Of a stretch of 16,901 bases of DNA, positions 6,182-14,555 are shown piece after piece. The DNA lies in the NCBI GenBank assembly GCA_017477005.1, contig JAFUXY010000265.1:1-16901 (forward strand), written 5' to 3'. This stretch comes from Lachnospiraceae bacterium. GTDB lineage: Bacteria > Bacillota > Clostridia > Lachnospirales > Lachnospiraceae. The notes beneath the pieces were generated by a model. That model saw nothing but the letters and a program-made list of their open reading frames with translations, was not told the origin of the DNA and ran no database searches. Position 1 is the first letter of the stretch. The number at the start of each line of letters is the position of its first letter. The position numbers and the translations under genes were made by a program.

Positions 6182-7939
6182 TCACTTCACAATAAACTGC
6201 TCTAACAATTCATTCAAGCTAGACGACTGTTCAGACAATTCATTCGAAACGGCACTCGACTGCTGAGCCGTAGCTGTATTATCCTGAATCACATTCGAAA
6301 TCTGCTCGATACCGCCGCTGATTTCTTCCATACTAGCGGATTGTTTTTCTGCAATCTCTCCTGTAATCTTGATGATCTCTACTACTTCGTCCACAGATTC
6401 ACGCACGGTTTCAAATGCTTTTTGTGTATCCTTGACAATTGAAGCGCCAATACTGATTTCTTCTAAAGCCCCGTTTACCAAATCCTGTGTGTCCTTCACA
6501 GCCTGCGTACTTTCACTGGCCAAATTCGAAATCTCTTCCGCTACGACTGCGAAGCCACGTCCTACTTCTCCAGCGCGTGCTGCTTCGATTGAAGCATTGA
6601 GTGACAAAAGCTGTGTTTGGCTGGCAATATCTTCAATTGTTTGCGAAACCTGTTCAATCTGCTTCGAAGCATCCGCAATGCGATCCATAGCTCCGGTCAC
6701 TTCGCTCATCTTTTGCGTGCCGATCACAACATTGTCGCGCACTTGAATCGCTTTTTCACTGCCAGACTGTGCCGAATCCGCCATCAACTTGGTCTGTTCG
6801 TTGACAGTTTGCACCGAAGCTGTCAATTCTTCAATTGCTGCTGCCTGATCTGTTGCGCCTTCTGCCAGTCCAGCCGCGCCATCCTGCATATTGGCCGCTC
6901 CCTGAGATACCATACCGGATGATTCCTTGATCTGCTTCATTGTGATTGACAGCTTATCCACAATGTAATCCAATGTGTATTTGATTCCCTGATAATCTTC
7001 CTTATATAAATCAGGCTTTGCCGTACTGTGCGAAAAATCTCCCTCTGAAATAGAACCCAAAGTTTCAGTCAAATCGGTAAACACATCTTCTGTTGTAGTA
7101 GTAGACTCGTTCAATTCGGCAGCCAGCTTTCCCAATTCATCGCCGGAAGTATAGCCAATATTGATATTCAATCGACCGGCCGCCATATCCGCAGCCGCCT
7201 TTGATATTTCATTCACAGGCTCAAGCACGGCCTGCGCCAATTTGCGTTTCATATCAATCAGATATAGGAACACGCAAAGCACTACAAGCGCAGTAATCAC
7301 GATACCAATAATCACAGCTACTACAACAATATGATAAACGGTCGCCCCTTCTTCGGTGATATCTGCTGAAACCTCCTTCAAATCTCCGGCGACTGCATCA
7401 ATGGCTGGATAAAGGGTATCATTAAAATAATTGAAAATCTCGTCATTTCGTTTCTTTTCTTCGAACATTTTCTGGATTTCATTCCCGCAGGCCTCTACCT
7501 GATCGAGATGTCCCGAAATCGTCGATATCGAAACATTTCCGCTATAGATTTTCTCCAATGCAGCCAAATTTTCATCAAAATCGGCAAATTTTTCGGATGC
7601 TTTGGCAAGCTGCTCTTCCCGAACGCCAGGATAGGGAGAAGAAAGAGCCCAAAGATACGCTTTCGACAAGGCCTGAATGTCAATCCGAATTTCTCCTTGA
7701 ATACGTTCCTGCTGGTAGAGAGAATTATAGGTAAAACTGACTCCAATCAAAGCAGTAATAATCGTACAGATCAAAGCCACGACAGCAATGCCACCCAATT
7801 GAAGGATTTTTCGAAAAGCAAAATCGAACTTGTCCTGAAACTTCATTCCGTGAATTTTCTTTTCGTCTAAAGAAATAATCGCCGGTAGCTTCAATGATTT
7901 TGGATCTTTGGAAGTCTCTCTACTCTTTGTGCTCATCAT
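6182..7939 (-). CDS. Methyl-accepting chemotaxis protein
   Basis: A 585-residue transmembrane receptor: TM1 at about 44-71, an extracytoplasmic helical sensor of about 130 residues (four-helix-bundle type), TM2 at about 202-229, a HAMP domain, a second HAMP-like stretch (about 285-337), and a long cytoplasmic coiled coil. The signalling tip is intact: the [20 protein letters not shown] segment, followed by [13 protein letters not shown], contacts CheA/CheW. Clustered Q/E pairs such as [11 protein letters not shown] are likely methylation sites; no C-terminal CheR-binding pentapeptide is seen. The start is the ATG at 7939 (or the next codon) because AAAGGGATGT stands before it, while an upstream in-frame ATG at 7966 has no spaced ribosome site. 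secA ends 30 bases upstream. No other che genes are in the window. Ligand unknown. Confidence 0.95.
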   Translation of the reverse strand: MMSTKSRETSKDPKSLKLPAIISLDEKKIHGMKFQDKFDFAFRKILQLGGIAVVALICTIITALIGVSFTYNSLYQQERIQGEIRIDIQALSKAYLWALSSPYPGVREEQLAKASEKFADFDENLAALEKIYSGNVSISTISGHLDQVEACGNEIQKMFEEKKRNDEIFNYFNDTLYPAIDAVAGDLKEVSADITEEGATVYHIVVVAVIIGIVITALVVLCVFLYLIDMKRKLAQAVLEPVNEISKAAADMAAGRLNINIGYTSGDELGKLAAELNESTTTTEDVFTDLTETLGSISEGDFSHSTAKPDLYKEDYQGIKYTLDYIVDKLSITMKQIKESSGMVSQGAANMQDGAAGLAEGATDQAAAIEELTASVQTVNEQTKLMADSAQSGSEKAIQVRDNVVIGTQKMSEVTGAMDRIADASKQIEQVSQTIEDIASQTQLLSLNASIEAARAGEVGRGFAVVAEEISNLASESTQAVKDTQDLVNGALEEISIGASIVKDTQKAFETVRESVDEVVEIIKITGEIAEKQSASMEEISGGIEQISNVIQDNTATAQQSSAVSNELSEQSSSLNELLEQFIVK

Positions 7940-7969
7940 ACATCCCTTTCTCTCGATATGAACCATCCT

Positions 7970-10540
7970 TTATGCCGTTTTTCCATGACAGTTCTTATAC
8001 TTCTTGCCACTTCCACAAGGACAAGGATCATTTGGATATATTTTCTTTGCCTTTCGTTTCTTCGGACCCGAACTAGCCGTATCATCCTTGTTCGTACCCG
8101 TCACCTTTGCGACTTCCTCCCGCTCAACTTTCTTCTCTACCCGGATTCGATACAGCATTTGCACTGTTTCTGAGCGAATCGCTGCATTCATCTCATCCAT
8201 CATATCATAAGAAATCATCTTGTATTCATCGACTGGATTTCTCTGTCCATACGCCTGCAAGCCAATTCCCTGCCGAAGCTGCTCTAAGTCGTCAATTTCC
8301 TCCATCCATTTGCGATCGATTACTCGCAAAAGAATCACTCGTTCTACTTCTCTGAACTGCTCCGGATCATCAAATTCGGCTTCTTTTTGCTCATAGAGAT
8401 CCAACGCCTGATCCAATAGCTTGTCTTTGAGATCTTCTGTATTGGAAATCTCATCCAACTCATCATATGTCAGAGCCGGAATAGGAATTATCGGCTGCAG
8501 CAAATGATTGAATTCAGAAATATCCCAATCTTCTTTTTTGATCCCGTCATTGAAAACAGCATCGACAGCACCATCCACCTGCTGCCGCACCATCTCCAAA
8601 ATCTGAGCCTTCATATTTTCGCCCTTCAAGACGCGGCTTCTCTGGGCATAGACCAATTCCCTCTGCTCATTATTGACCCGGTCATACTCGAGCAGGTTTT
8701 TGCGGATACTGAAGTTGTTGCTCTCAATCTTTTCCTGCGCGCGTTCGATCGCGCTTGTCAGCATCTTGTGCTGAATTTCTTCACCCTCCGGCACGCCGAT
8801 TGAATTAAACATGCTGATCAATCGCTCTGAACCAAAGAGCCTCATCAGATCATCTTCAAGAGAAATATAAAATTTGGATTCACCCGGGTCTCCCTGTCGT
8901 CCGGAACGACCCCTGAGCTGATTGTCGATACGACGGGATTCATGCCGCTCCGTACCAATGATCATCAATCCGCCTGCGTCTCTCGAATCTTCATCCAACT
9001 TGATATCCGTACCACGGCCTGCCATATTTGTCGCGATCGTCACGGCTCCATGAACACCGGCCTCTGCCACGATCTGCGCTTCCTTTTCATGGAATTTCGC
9101 ATTCAATACATTGTGCTGGATTCCCTCTTTAGAAAGCAGCTTTGACACCAATTCCGATACTTCAATCGTAATAGTACCCACAAGCACCGGCTGTCCCTTG
9201 GCATGTGCCCGCTTTACTTCGTTGACCACGGCGGCATATTTTTCTGCCTGTGTCTTGTACACCGCATCGTCGTGATCCTTTCGAATGACAGGTTTGTTTG
9301 TCGGAATTTCAATAACATCCATTCCATAGATGTCCCGAAACTCTCTTTCCTCAGTCAGAGCTGTACCGGTCATCCCTGCCTTTTTTTCATATTTATTGAA
9401 GAAATTTTGGAAGGTAATCGTCGCCAGTGTCCGGCTTTCTCTCTTTACCTTGACATGCTCTTTTGCTTCGATAGCCTGATGCAAGCCATCCGAATAGCGA
9501 CGTCCCGGCATGATACGTCCGGTAAATGAATCCACGATCAGCACTTGTTCATCCCGCACCACATAATCCTGATCTCTGTGCATCAAATTGTGCGCACGCA
9601 GAGCCAGAATAACATTGTGCTGAATTTCCAAGTTTTCTGGATCCGAGAAGTTATCTATCTTGAAGAACTTTTCAACCTTTTCCACACCGGCCTGTGTGAG
9701 GTTGACGGTCTTCTCTTTTTCGCTGACTATGAAATCGCCCGTTTCCTCTTGAACGATTCCCATAATCGCATCCATCTTTGTATACTCGGGGAGATCCTCG
9801 CCTCGTTTCAACTGCCTGGCAAGGATATCACACATTTCATACAGCCTCGTTGACTTGCCACTCTGTCCGGAAATAATCAACGGCGTCCTAGCCTCGTCGA
9901 TCAGCACCGAGTCTACCTCGTCGATAATCGCATAATGCAGACCACGCTGAACACGATCTTCCTCACGCACGACCATGTTGTCTCTCAAATAATCAAAGCC
10001 CAACTCGTTGTTGGTAATATAGGTAATGTCGCAGTTGTAAGCATCTCGTCTTTCATCACTCGACATATCATTCAAGACAACGCCCACGGTCAAACCAAGA
10101 AATTCGTGAATTGCGCCCATCCATTCGGCATCACGCTTTGCCAAATAATCATTGACCGTCACGATATGAACACCTTGCCCGGCGATAGCATTCAAATAAG
10201 CTGGCAAGGTGGAAACCAGCGTTTTTCCTTCACCGGTTTTCATCTCGGCAATTCGCCCTTGATGCAAAATAATCCCGCCGATCAACTGCACCTCGAAATG
10301 TTCCATATCGAGAACGCGGCGACCCGCTTCCCGCACCACTGCATAGGCCTCCGGAAGCAGATCATCCAAAGATTCTCCTTCCGTAAAACGCCGTCTGAAT
10401 TCGTTGGTCTTGCCGCGCAAATCCACATCCGACAGCTTCATCATTTCATTTTTCAGATTCAGAATCTTCTGTACCTGTGGACGGATTCGCTTTAATTCAT
10501 GGTCACTGTGTGTTCCGAAAATTTTTGATATAAAACCCAT
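7970..10540 (-). CDS. secA: Protein translocase subunit SecA
   Basis: The ATPase motor that pushes unfolded preproteins through SecYEG. From the ATG at 10540 the protein has 856 residues, normal for a Firmicute SecA. Walker A is KTGEGKT (101-107), Walker B is IIDEVD (205-210), and the second nucleotide-binding fold shows [13 protein letters not shown] and [13 protein letters not shown]. The preprotein cross-linking domain lies between, and the helical scaffold follows. The C-terminal zinc tail [13 protein letters not shown] (C840, C842, C851, H852) is intact and, by family knowledge, binds SecB or the ribosome. The frame is open for 34 more codons upstream, but GGAG six bases before 10540 and the family start MGFISKIFG fix the start here. 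First gene of the long operon, behind a promoter about 100 bases upstream. Confidence 0.98.
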   Translation of the reverse strand: MGFISKIFGTHSDHELKRIRPQVQKILNLKNEMMKLSDVDLRGKTNEFRRRFTEGESLDDLLPEAYAVVREAGRRVLDMEHFEVQLIGGIILHQGRIAEMKTGEGKTLVSTLPAYLNAIAGQGVHIVTVNDYLAKRDAEWMGAIHEFLGLTVGVVLNDMSSDERRDAYNCDITYITNNELGFDYLRDNMVVREEDRVQRGLHYAIIDEVDSVLIDEARTPLIISGQSGKSTRLYEMCDILARQLKRGEDLPEYTKMDAIMGIVQEETGDFIVSEKEKTVNLTQAGVEKVEKFFKIDNFSDPENLEIQHNVILALRAHNLMHRDQDYVVRDEQVLIVDSFTGRIMPGRRYSDGLHQAIEAKEHVKVKRESRTLATITFQNFFNKYEKKAGMTGTALTEEREFRDIYGMDVIEIPTNKPVIRKDHDDAVYKTQAEKYAAVVNEVKRAHAKGQPVLVGTITIEVSELVSKLLSKEGIQHNVLNAKFHEKEAQIVAEAGVHGAVTIATNMAGRGTDIKLDEDSRDAGGLMIIGTERHESRRIDNQLRGRSGRQGDPGESKFYISLEDDLMRLFGSERLISMFNSIGVPEGEEIQHKMLTSAIERAQEKIESNNFSIRKNLLEYDRVNNEQRELVYAQRSRVLKGENMKAQILEMVRQQVDGAVDAVFNDGIKKEDWDISEFNHLLQPIIPIPALTYDELDEISNTEDLKDKLLDQALDLYEQKEAEFDDPEQFREVERVILLRVIDRKWMEEIDDLEQLRQGIGLQAYGQRNPVDEYKMISYDMMDEMNAAIRSETVQMLYRIRVEKKVEREEVAKVTGTNKDDTASSGPKKRKAKKIYPNDPCPCGSGKKYKNCHGKTA

Positions 10541-10645
10541 TTTCGCTCCAATCTCTCCCCTGTGAAAAGAATTGCTTCCTATTATATTATAAAATAATAC
10601 AGATAAAGCAATCCCTGTATCTTGCAAAATAGCAAAACACAAATC

Positions 10646-10674
10646 ATTGTAGCATAGTTTTTTTGCCTACGCAA
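10646..10674 (-). promoter_or_regulatory. Promoter of the secA operon
   Basis: Minus strand: TTGCGT (10669-10674), 17-base spacer, TACAAT (10646-10651) with an extended -10 TG (TGCTACAAT). Transcription would begin near 10639, giving a leader of about 100 bases before the secA ATG. The leader contains a 6-bp stem ATACAG/CTGTAT. Two overlapping TATAAT boxes at 10581-10591 could be a second start but lack a -35 box. Confidence 0.55.
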
Positions 10675-10714
10675 CAAATACACCAATTTTGGCAATAGCA
10701 TTTTCCAAAGCGAG

Positions 10715-11752
10715 TCAAATTGTTTTCGTCCGATCAAAATCAGCATACCATTCCGCAAATTTCCGAAGCCCCTGTCTGAGCGGCGTTTTCGGTGCAAAAC
10801 CAAAATCCTTCTCCAGCCGTGTCGTATCTGCAAAAGTAACTGGCACATCCCCTGGCTGCATAGGCACCAATTCCTGATGTTCCTTCATATCGAAATCCTT
10901 GGGCAAGACTCCACAACGCTGCAGCTCCTCCGACAATATCTGTACAAAATCCATCAAATTTTCTGGACTGGAATTTCCAATATTATAAATTCGATAAGGT
11001 GGTTCGACCCCCTTCGGCGGTTTTTTCATTACCGCTAGTATTCCATCGACCACATCATCCACATATGTGAAATCTCTCTTGCAATTTCCATAATTATAAA
11101 TTTGTATTTTGCCGCCGTTTTTCAAGATTTCTGCAAATTTGTAATAAGCCATATCCGGTCTGCCAGCCGGTCCATAAACTGTAAAGAAGCGCAGCCCCGT
11201 CATCGGTATTCCATACAACTTCGCATAACTATAGGCCAACAGCTCGTCTGATTTTTTGGATGCAGCATACAAACTCACCGGTTGATCCACCGGATCCTCT
11301 TCGGAAAACGGATATTTCGTATTGCCTCCATAGACCGATGAACTAGAGGCAAAAACAAGATGCTCCACCTCGTATCTGCGGCATGCCTCCATTATATGAA
11401 AAAAACCGACAATATTGCTGCGAATGTATTCTTCGGGATGATCGATGCTGTACCGTACTCCGGCCTGTGCCGCTAAATTCACTACAATGTTGGGTCTGAA
11501 ATGTTGAAACAGTCTGTGCATTTCTTCCGCTTCACCGATATCCTGCTCCCGAAATTCAAAAACGCATCCACTTTCACTTGCCTTTTCATGCAGCAGGGAA
11601 AGCCGATGCCTTTTCAATTCCACGTCATAATATTCATTCATATTGTCGATACCAATAATCGTAGCATCATCATATTTTGAAAGCAAAGTCGTTGTCAGAT
11701 TTGACCCAATAAAACCTGCTACGCCGGTAATCAAAATGGTTTTCTTATTCAT
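10715..11752 (-). CDS. NAD-dependent nucleotide-sugar epimerase, UDP-glucuronate 4-epimerase type
   Basis: 345 residues of the extended short-chain dehydrogenase family. The Rossmann motif GVAGFIG (10-16) binds NAD, and the catalytic pair is Y152/K156 in YAASK with the serine run SSSSV before it. AGVRYSIDHPEEYIRSN (97-113), VYGPAGRPDMAYYKF and MQPGDVPVT are the marks of the CapI/UDP-glucuronate 4-epimerase group, which turns UDP-glucuronate into UDP-galacturonate for capsule and other surface polysaccharides. The usual W in GPWGRPDMA is A here. GGAGG stands just before the ATG. It is the last gene of the DUF3881-barnase-barstar-ylmH operon, 14 bases after ylmH, an odd setting since no other sugar genes are near. 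Substrate choice is inferred from motif similarity; related 4-epimerases of other UDP-sugars cannot be excluded. Confidence 0.9.
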   Translation of the reverse strand: MNKKTILITGVAGFIGSNLTTTLLSKYDDATIIGIDNMNEYYDVELKRHRLSLLHEKASESGCVFEFREQDIGEAEEMHRLFQHFRPNIVVNLAAQAGVRYSIDHPEEYIRSNIVGFFHIMEACRRYEVEHLVFASSSSVYGGNTKYPFSEEDPVDQPVSLYAASKKSDELLAYSYAKLYGIPMTGLRFFTVYGPAGRPDMAYYKFAEILKNGGKIQIYNYGNCKRDFTYVDDVVDGILAVMKKPPKGVEPPYRIYNIGNSSPENLMDFVQILSEELQRCGVLPKDFDMKEHQELVPMQPGDVPVTFADTTRLEKDFGFAPKTPLRQGLRKFAEWYADFDRTKTI

Positions 11753-11766
11753 CTCTCCTCCACTTT

Positions 11767-12522
11767 TTAGGATACATACAATTCCACATCTACTCGCTCA
11801 TTTCCCTTTTTCGTTTTTCGATTTGCACCAAGATAGACAAATTTACCCTTGTGACGCACAGTTACTACGTCGTTTTGGTCTAAAAAGACGGATGTATTTG
11901 TACACAAACGTCCGTTTCGAAACACCTCCTGTCTCAAAAAAGCAGATTTTGCTTCTGTTCGGGACATTCCAAACAATTTCGATACAATGCCATCGATCCT
12001 TTCCGATGCGACAACCAGGGAACGCAATTCTCGTTTCGGTGCCGCTTCCTTTGGAAGTGTTTTTGCTTCTTCACACAAGACAGAGGTATGTCGAACCCGT
12101 ATAAGAGATTCCTTTATAAACTCTGTCATTCGCTCCGCTACAAACACATAGGCTTCTCCAGATTCCGCTATCAAAATATCACCCAATACACTTCGATCCA
12201 ATCCCAAATGCACCAAAGCTCCCAAGAAATCCCGATGCCCCAATTGTTCTGCAAATTTGTCAACCGATGGTGCTATTCGCAAAATTTGGATCGGATAATC
12301 TATCTCATAACCAAAATCCTCCGGATTTCCAAATCGTGCCATCACCCTCTCTGCATCGTCAAATCCTCCCCAAAATTGAATCGTTTTGGCATCGCCGACT
12401 TCACGTACATAGCTCTGTTCAAGAGATGACAAAAAATCAGAAAAAATATAAGAATTCGTATAGCGACTCTGTTCCAACAGCTCTTTCATTCTGTTTTTGA
12501 ATCGTACCTCTTCTGTAGCCAT
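11767..12522 (-). CDS. ylmH: YlmH-type S4-domain RNA-binding protein
   Basis: 251 residues. The C-terminal third holds an S4 RNA-binding domain: ELRSLVVASERIDGIVSKLFGMSRTEAKSAF, then the QEVFRNGRL turn and a beta stretch with GDVV-like NDVVTVRHKGKFVYLG. The N-terminal part carries the YlmH features SDFLSSLEQ and the RFGNPEDFGYEIDYPIQILRI segment, then LGHRDFLGALVHLGLDRSVLGDILI, typical of the family. By family knowledge YlmH binds the large ribosomal subunit and has been linked to rescue of stalled nascent chains in Bacillus. The ATG at 12522 has AAAGGG five bases upstream; a GTG at 12552 overlapping the barstar stop (GTGA) is possible. The gene usually sits in the ylm/divIVA division cluster; here it lies in a ribonuclease operon. 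Confidence 0.88.
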   Translation of the reverse strand: MATEEVRFKNRMKELLEQSRYTNSYIFSDFLSSLEQSYVREVGDAKTIQFWGGFDDAERVMARFGNPEDFGYEIDYPIQILRIAPSVDKFAEQLGHRDFLGALVHLGLDRSVLGDILIAESGEAYVFVAERMTEFIKESLIRVRHTSVLCEEAKTLPKEAAPKRELRSLVVASERIDGIVSKLFGMSRTEAKSAFLRQEVFRNGRLCTNTSVFLDQNDVVTVRHKGKFVYLGANRKTKKGNERVDVELYVS

Positions 12523-12548
12523 CGTACCCTTTCTTTCAGAACCTTTCC

Positions 12549-12818
12549 TCACTCAAATACAATTTCCAAATACGGATTTTCTTCTTCCGCGTCCTGACAC
12601 ATTCTTTGAAAACTACTAAAATAATTTCCAAGCGCTTTTTCTGCCTCGTCACAATCAAAAAAATGTAACGACCATCCCTCCGACTGTGCCGTCAACTCAT
12701 CATAAAGCGCATCCAAATTTCTTCCATAGTATTCGTTTACCGGAAGCTCATTCTCCAATAGCTCGTGAAATTCACCCTCTTTACCAATCTGATGAACTGA
12801 TATTTCGTATCTGGTCAT
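12549..12818 (-). CDS. Barstar family ribonuclease inhibitor
   Basis: An 89-residue cytoplasmic protein. EYYGRNLDALYDELT (29-43) matches the barnase-binding helix of barstar, with the two aspartates that plug the barnase active site (D36 and D40, equivalent to barstar D35 and D39); the tryptophan between them is Y39 here. The protein is acidic, as expected for an inhibitor that fits a basic cleft, and ends with EIVFE. The ATG at 12818 aligns with the family start; its own ribosome site is distant. An in-frame TTG at 12845 overlaps the stop of the upstream 46-codon gene (TTGA), so coupled translation is likely. Its target is very probably the barnase-like enzyme encoded just upstream, which it would hold inactive inside the producing cell. 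Confidence 0.92.
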   Translation of the reverse strand: MTRYEISVHQIGKEGEFHELLENELPVNEYYGRNLDALYDELTAQSEGWSLHFFDCDEAEKALGNYFSSFQRMCQDAEEENPYLEIVFE

Positions 12819-12841
12819 AATCTGTTTTATTCTTCCTCGTT

Positions 12842-12982
12842 TCAAATCCTCGTAGCAATTTCATCCAACAAATCCAACAATTCTTCTTTTGTATAGTATT
12901 CCTTGTCACTTCCTTTGATGTCCAATCGTATATTGTATATAGTCTCCATTGAGATTGCTTTTTGATCTATTTTCGTTGCCAT
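12842..12982 (-). CDS. Unrecognised 46-residue protein between barnase and barstar genes
   Basis: A 46-codon frame with a very good ribosome site (AAAGGAG, six bases before the ATG), 20 bases after the barnase stop. Its TGA overlaps the barstar TTG codon or lies 23 bases before the barstar ATG. The protein is soluble and charged: a short N-terminal MATKIDQKAISM, a likely beta strand ETIYNIRLDIKG, then KEYYTKEELLDLLDEIATRI, an acidic amphipathic helix. No signal peptide. I do not recognise a family. Position and coupling suggest a role with the ribonuclease or its inhibitor (helper inhibitor, leader for barstar translation, or regulator), but this is inference from context only. Confidence 0.7.
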   Translation of the reverse strand: MATKIDQKAISMETIYNIRLDIKGSDKEYYTKEELLDLLDEIATRI

Positions 12983-13002
12983 ATTCTTCTCCTTTTTTTG
13001 AA

Positions 13003-13578
13003 CTATTTGTATAACTCTTCAAAGTGACTGTAGTGATCTGCGGTATAAAAGATCAACCCATCGTCCGAATACACAATTCGCTTCGGACCGCGGCTTTTTG
13101 CATACAAAGTATCAATATCACATTCGAAATACTGCCTTCCATTTTCCTCGGGAAGTTTCCGCTCATAGTTTCCAAAGTGATCTCCTCCAATACATTTTCC
13201 CGGAGCATATGGCTCTAGTGAACCTCCATTCCAACCCAGTTGTCTCGCTTCGTTTTTCGTAATAAAATTGGACGGGAGTACATCGTAGGTATGCAGATAC
13301 AAGGCCACATCCTCTTTCGAGGTATAACTACCATTTGGATCAATTTTTTGTTTTCGGTCTTTATCATCATTTAGATCACTATCTTGACTTTGAACTATAT
13401 CCCGATATTGACCAGTCTTTTGATTTTGATCTACTCTCTGGCTTTGATCAATTTCCTGATTTTGGTCGACTTCTAAATTCTGATTGATTGTGATATTCTT
13501 GTCTGTCCCAACACCAAAAAAGAGCATGGACAGCACAACAAGTATCGCCGATAAAAATGATCCTATTTTGAACTTCAT
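13003..13578 (-). CDS. Secreted barnase-type ribonuclease with hexapeptide-repeat stalk
   Basis: 191 residues in three parts. Residues 1-24 (MKFKIGSFLSAILVVLSMLF...) are a signal peptide or membrane anchor. Residues about 29-80 form a low-complexity stalk of six-residue units such as VDQNQE, IDQSQR and VDQNQK. Residues 83-191 are a full microbial ribonuclease (barnase/N1/T1 family) domain that cuts RNA to a 2',3'-cyclic phosphate. The catalytic set aligns with barnase: K108 (barnase K27) in FITK, E152 (E73), R163 (R83), R167 (R87) and H182 (H102) in ADHY; LGWNGGS, APGKCIGGD and RIVYSDD are conserved too. The stop of DUF3881 is one base before the ATG, so expression is coupled. The only cysteines, C129 and C153, may form a disulfide. 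A barstar gene follows two genes on. Catalytic function is near certain; release versus anchoring is open. Confidence 0.95.
   Translation of the reverse strand: MKFKIGSFLSAILVVLSMLFFGVGTDKNITINQNLEVDQNQEIDQSQRVDQNQKTGQYRDIVQSQDSDLNDDKDRKQKIDPNGSYTSKEDVALYLHTYDVLPSNFITKNEARQLGWNGGSLEPYAPGKCIGGDHFGNYERKLPEENGRQYFECDIDTLYAKSRGPKRIVYSDDGLIFYTADHYSHFEELYK
13372..13489 (-). repeat. Degenerate 18-base-period repeat coding the ribonuclease stalk
   Basis: Within the ribonuclease gene about seven diverged copies of a six-codon unit follow one another, coding [V/I]-D-Q-N/S-Q-[E/R/K]. Units are clear for residues 31-54 (INQNLE, VDQNQE, IDQSQR, VDQNQK) and fade through TGQYRD, IVQSQD and SDLNDD. Copies differ at the DNA level, so the repeat is old or under protein-level selection. 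Confidence 0.7.
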
Positions 13579-13579
13579 A

Positions 13580-14476
13580 TTATATCAAACCTCTATTTCT
13601 TGAAATTGGGTGGACACTTCCCTGCATCCATACCTTTCCTTTGAATCGCCTGCCCACTTCCGGCATTCCGAACAAATCCATCGAATTGATACAAACATCG
13701 AAAATCAATTCATTGCACTCTATTTTCATCACAAAAAGTGTTTCTGCCGAATGTCGGTTGACCTCTGTTCTGCAATCCAATATTTTTCCCATCACAGCAT
13801 ATTTGTCACTTTCGATTCCACTCGGCATAAAATAAGAAGTAATGATAGAATACAGATCTTCTCTTTCAATTCGATCTGAAATCATCGCATAGGTATCCAT
13901 ATCATCCATCGCCAATTCCTCATAGGCCTCATGGTCTCCTTCCTTTGCAGCCGAAAGAAGTTCCATATGCTTTTCAGAAAAACGCTGCACATTTTCCACC
14001 TGCTTTGCTGTCGTAAAAACAGGCATCAAAATTTTTCCCTCTGTAGAAAGAGCTCCCAGAGTTGTGCCGCCAAAATCCACGATTTTTTTGTTTCTCTGTT
14101 CGGATTCCAAAATCGTCAACATATCCTGGATATAAAATATCAGATCGATTCCCAGTCGTAGATCGTCACAAAGACCCAAATAACATTCTCTGGCTGACTC
14201 ACGAATGACCTCTGCAGGAACTTTTGTTGATATTTCTCGACCACAGCTATATGGAAAATAATAATCCATTTCGAAATGACCATCATCGTTGTACGTCCCT
14301 CGCATAGCAAGCCCCATTCCAGGTGCCAACTCGCGGCGCAGCTCTACAAATTCATTCCCTTCTGAATCCAACGCAGTCTGATGGTGATCCGGATTTCGTC
14401 GTATCTCAAACAACAATCTATCTAAATCACGTTTTCGCAGCCTTGAAAAACCTATGGCTCTCATATACTTATGCAT
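13580..14476 (-). CDS. DUF3881 family protein
   Basis: 298 residues, no signal peptide or membrane helix. The start MHKYMRAIGFSRLRKRDLDRLL and the general layout (ELAPGMGLAMRG, DYYFPYSCGREIS, DFGGTTLGALSTEGKILMPV, SYFMPSGIESDKYAVMGKI) match, from memory, the DUF3881 family, which is largely confined to Lachnospiraceae and has no known function. The family match was not searched. AGGA lies five bases before the ATG. It is the first gene of the six-gene operon and ends one base before the ribonuclease ATG. The region upstream has the parAB terminator but no convincing promoter, so its own start signal is unclear. Confidence 0.75.
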   Translation of the reverse strand: MHKYMRAIGFSRLRKRDLDRLLFEIRRNPDHHQTALDSEGNEFVELRRELAPGMGLAMRGTYNDDGHFEMDYYFPYSCGREISTKVPAEVIRESARECYLGLCDDLRLGIDLIFYIQDMLTILESEQRNKKIVDFGGTTLGALSTEGKILMPVFTTAKQVENVQRFSEKHMELLSAAKEGDHEAYEELAMDDMDTYAMISDRIEREDLYSIITSYFMPSGIESDKYAVMGKILDCRTEVNRHSAETLFVMKIECNELIFDVCINSMDLFGMPEVGRRFKGKVWMQGSVHPISRNRGLI

Positions 14477-14502
14477 TCATTCTTCCTCATACTTCTTGTA
14501 CC

Positions 14503-14553
14503 AAAAATATTTCAAAAGACATATATTATCTACAGACAAATTTTTTGAAATAT
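14503..14553 (-). terminator. Likely terminator of the parA-parB-DUF4446 operon
   Basis: ATATTTCAAAA (14507-14517) and TTTTGAAATAT (14543-14553) form an 11-bp stem that starts three bases after the DUF4446 stop and continues on the minus strand into five Ts. The stem has few G-C pairs and a 25-base loop, so its strength is doubtful. Confidence 0.5.
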
Positions 14554-14555
14554 CC

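Noticed and set aside
10581..10591. Two overlapping TATAAT boxes as the main secA promoter
   Set aside because: No acceptable -35 hexamer lies 16-18 bases upstream of either box; the extended -10 promoter at 10646-10674 is better.
10541..10642. N-terminal extension of SecA by 34 residues
   Set aside because: The extension is foreign to the family and overlaps the leader; GGAG and the canonical MGFISKIFG start stand at 10540.
13372..13489. CRISPR-like repeat
   Set aside because: The short-period repeat is in frame within the ribonuclease gene, has no spacers and codes a hexapeptide stalk.
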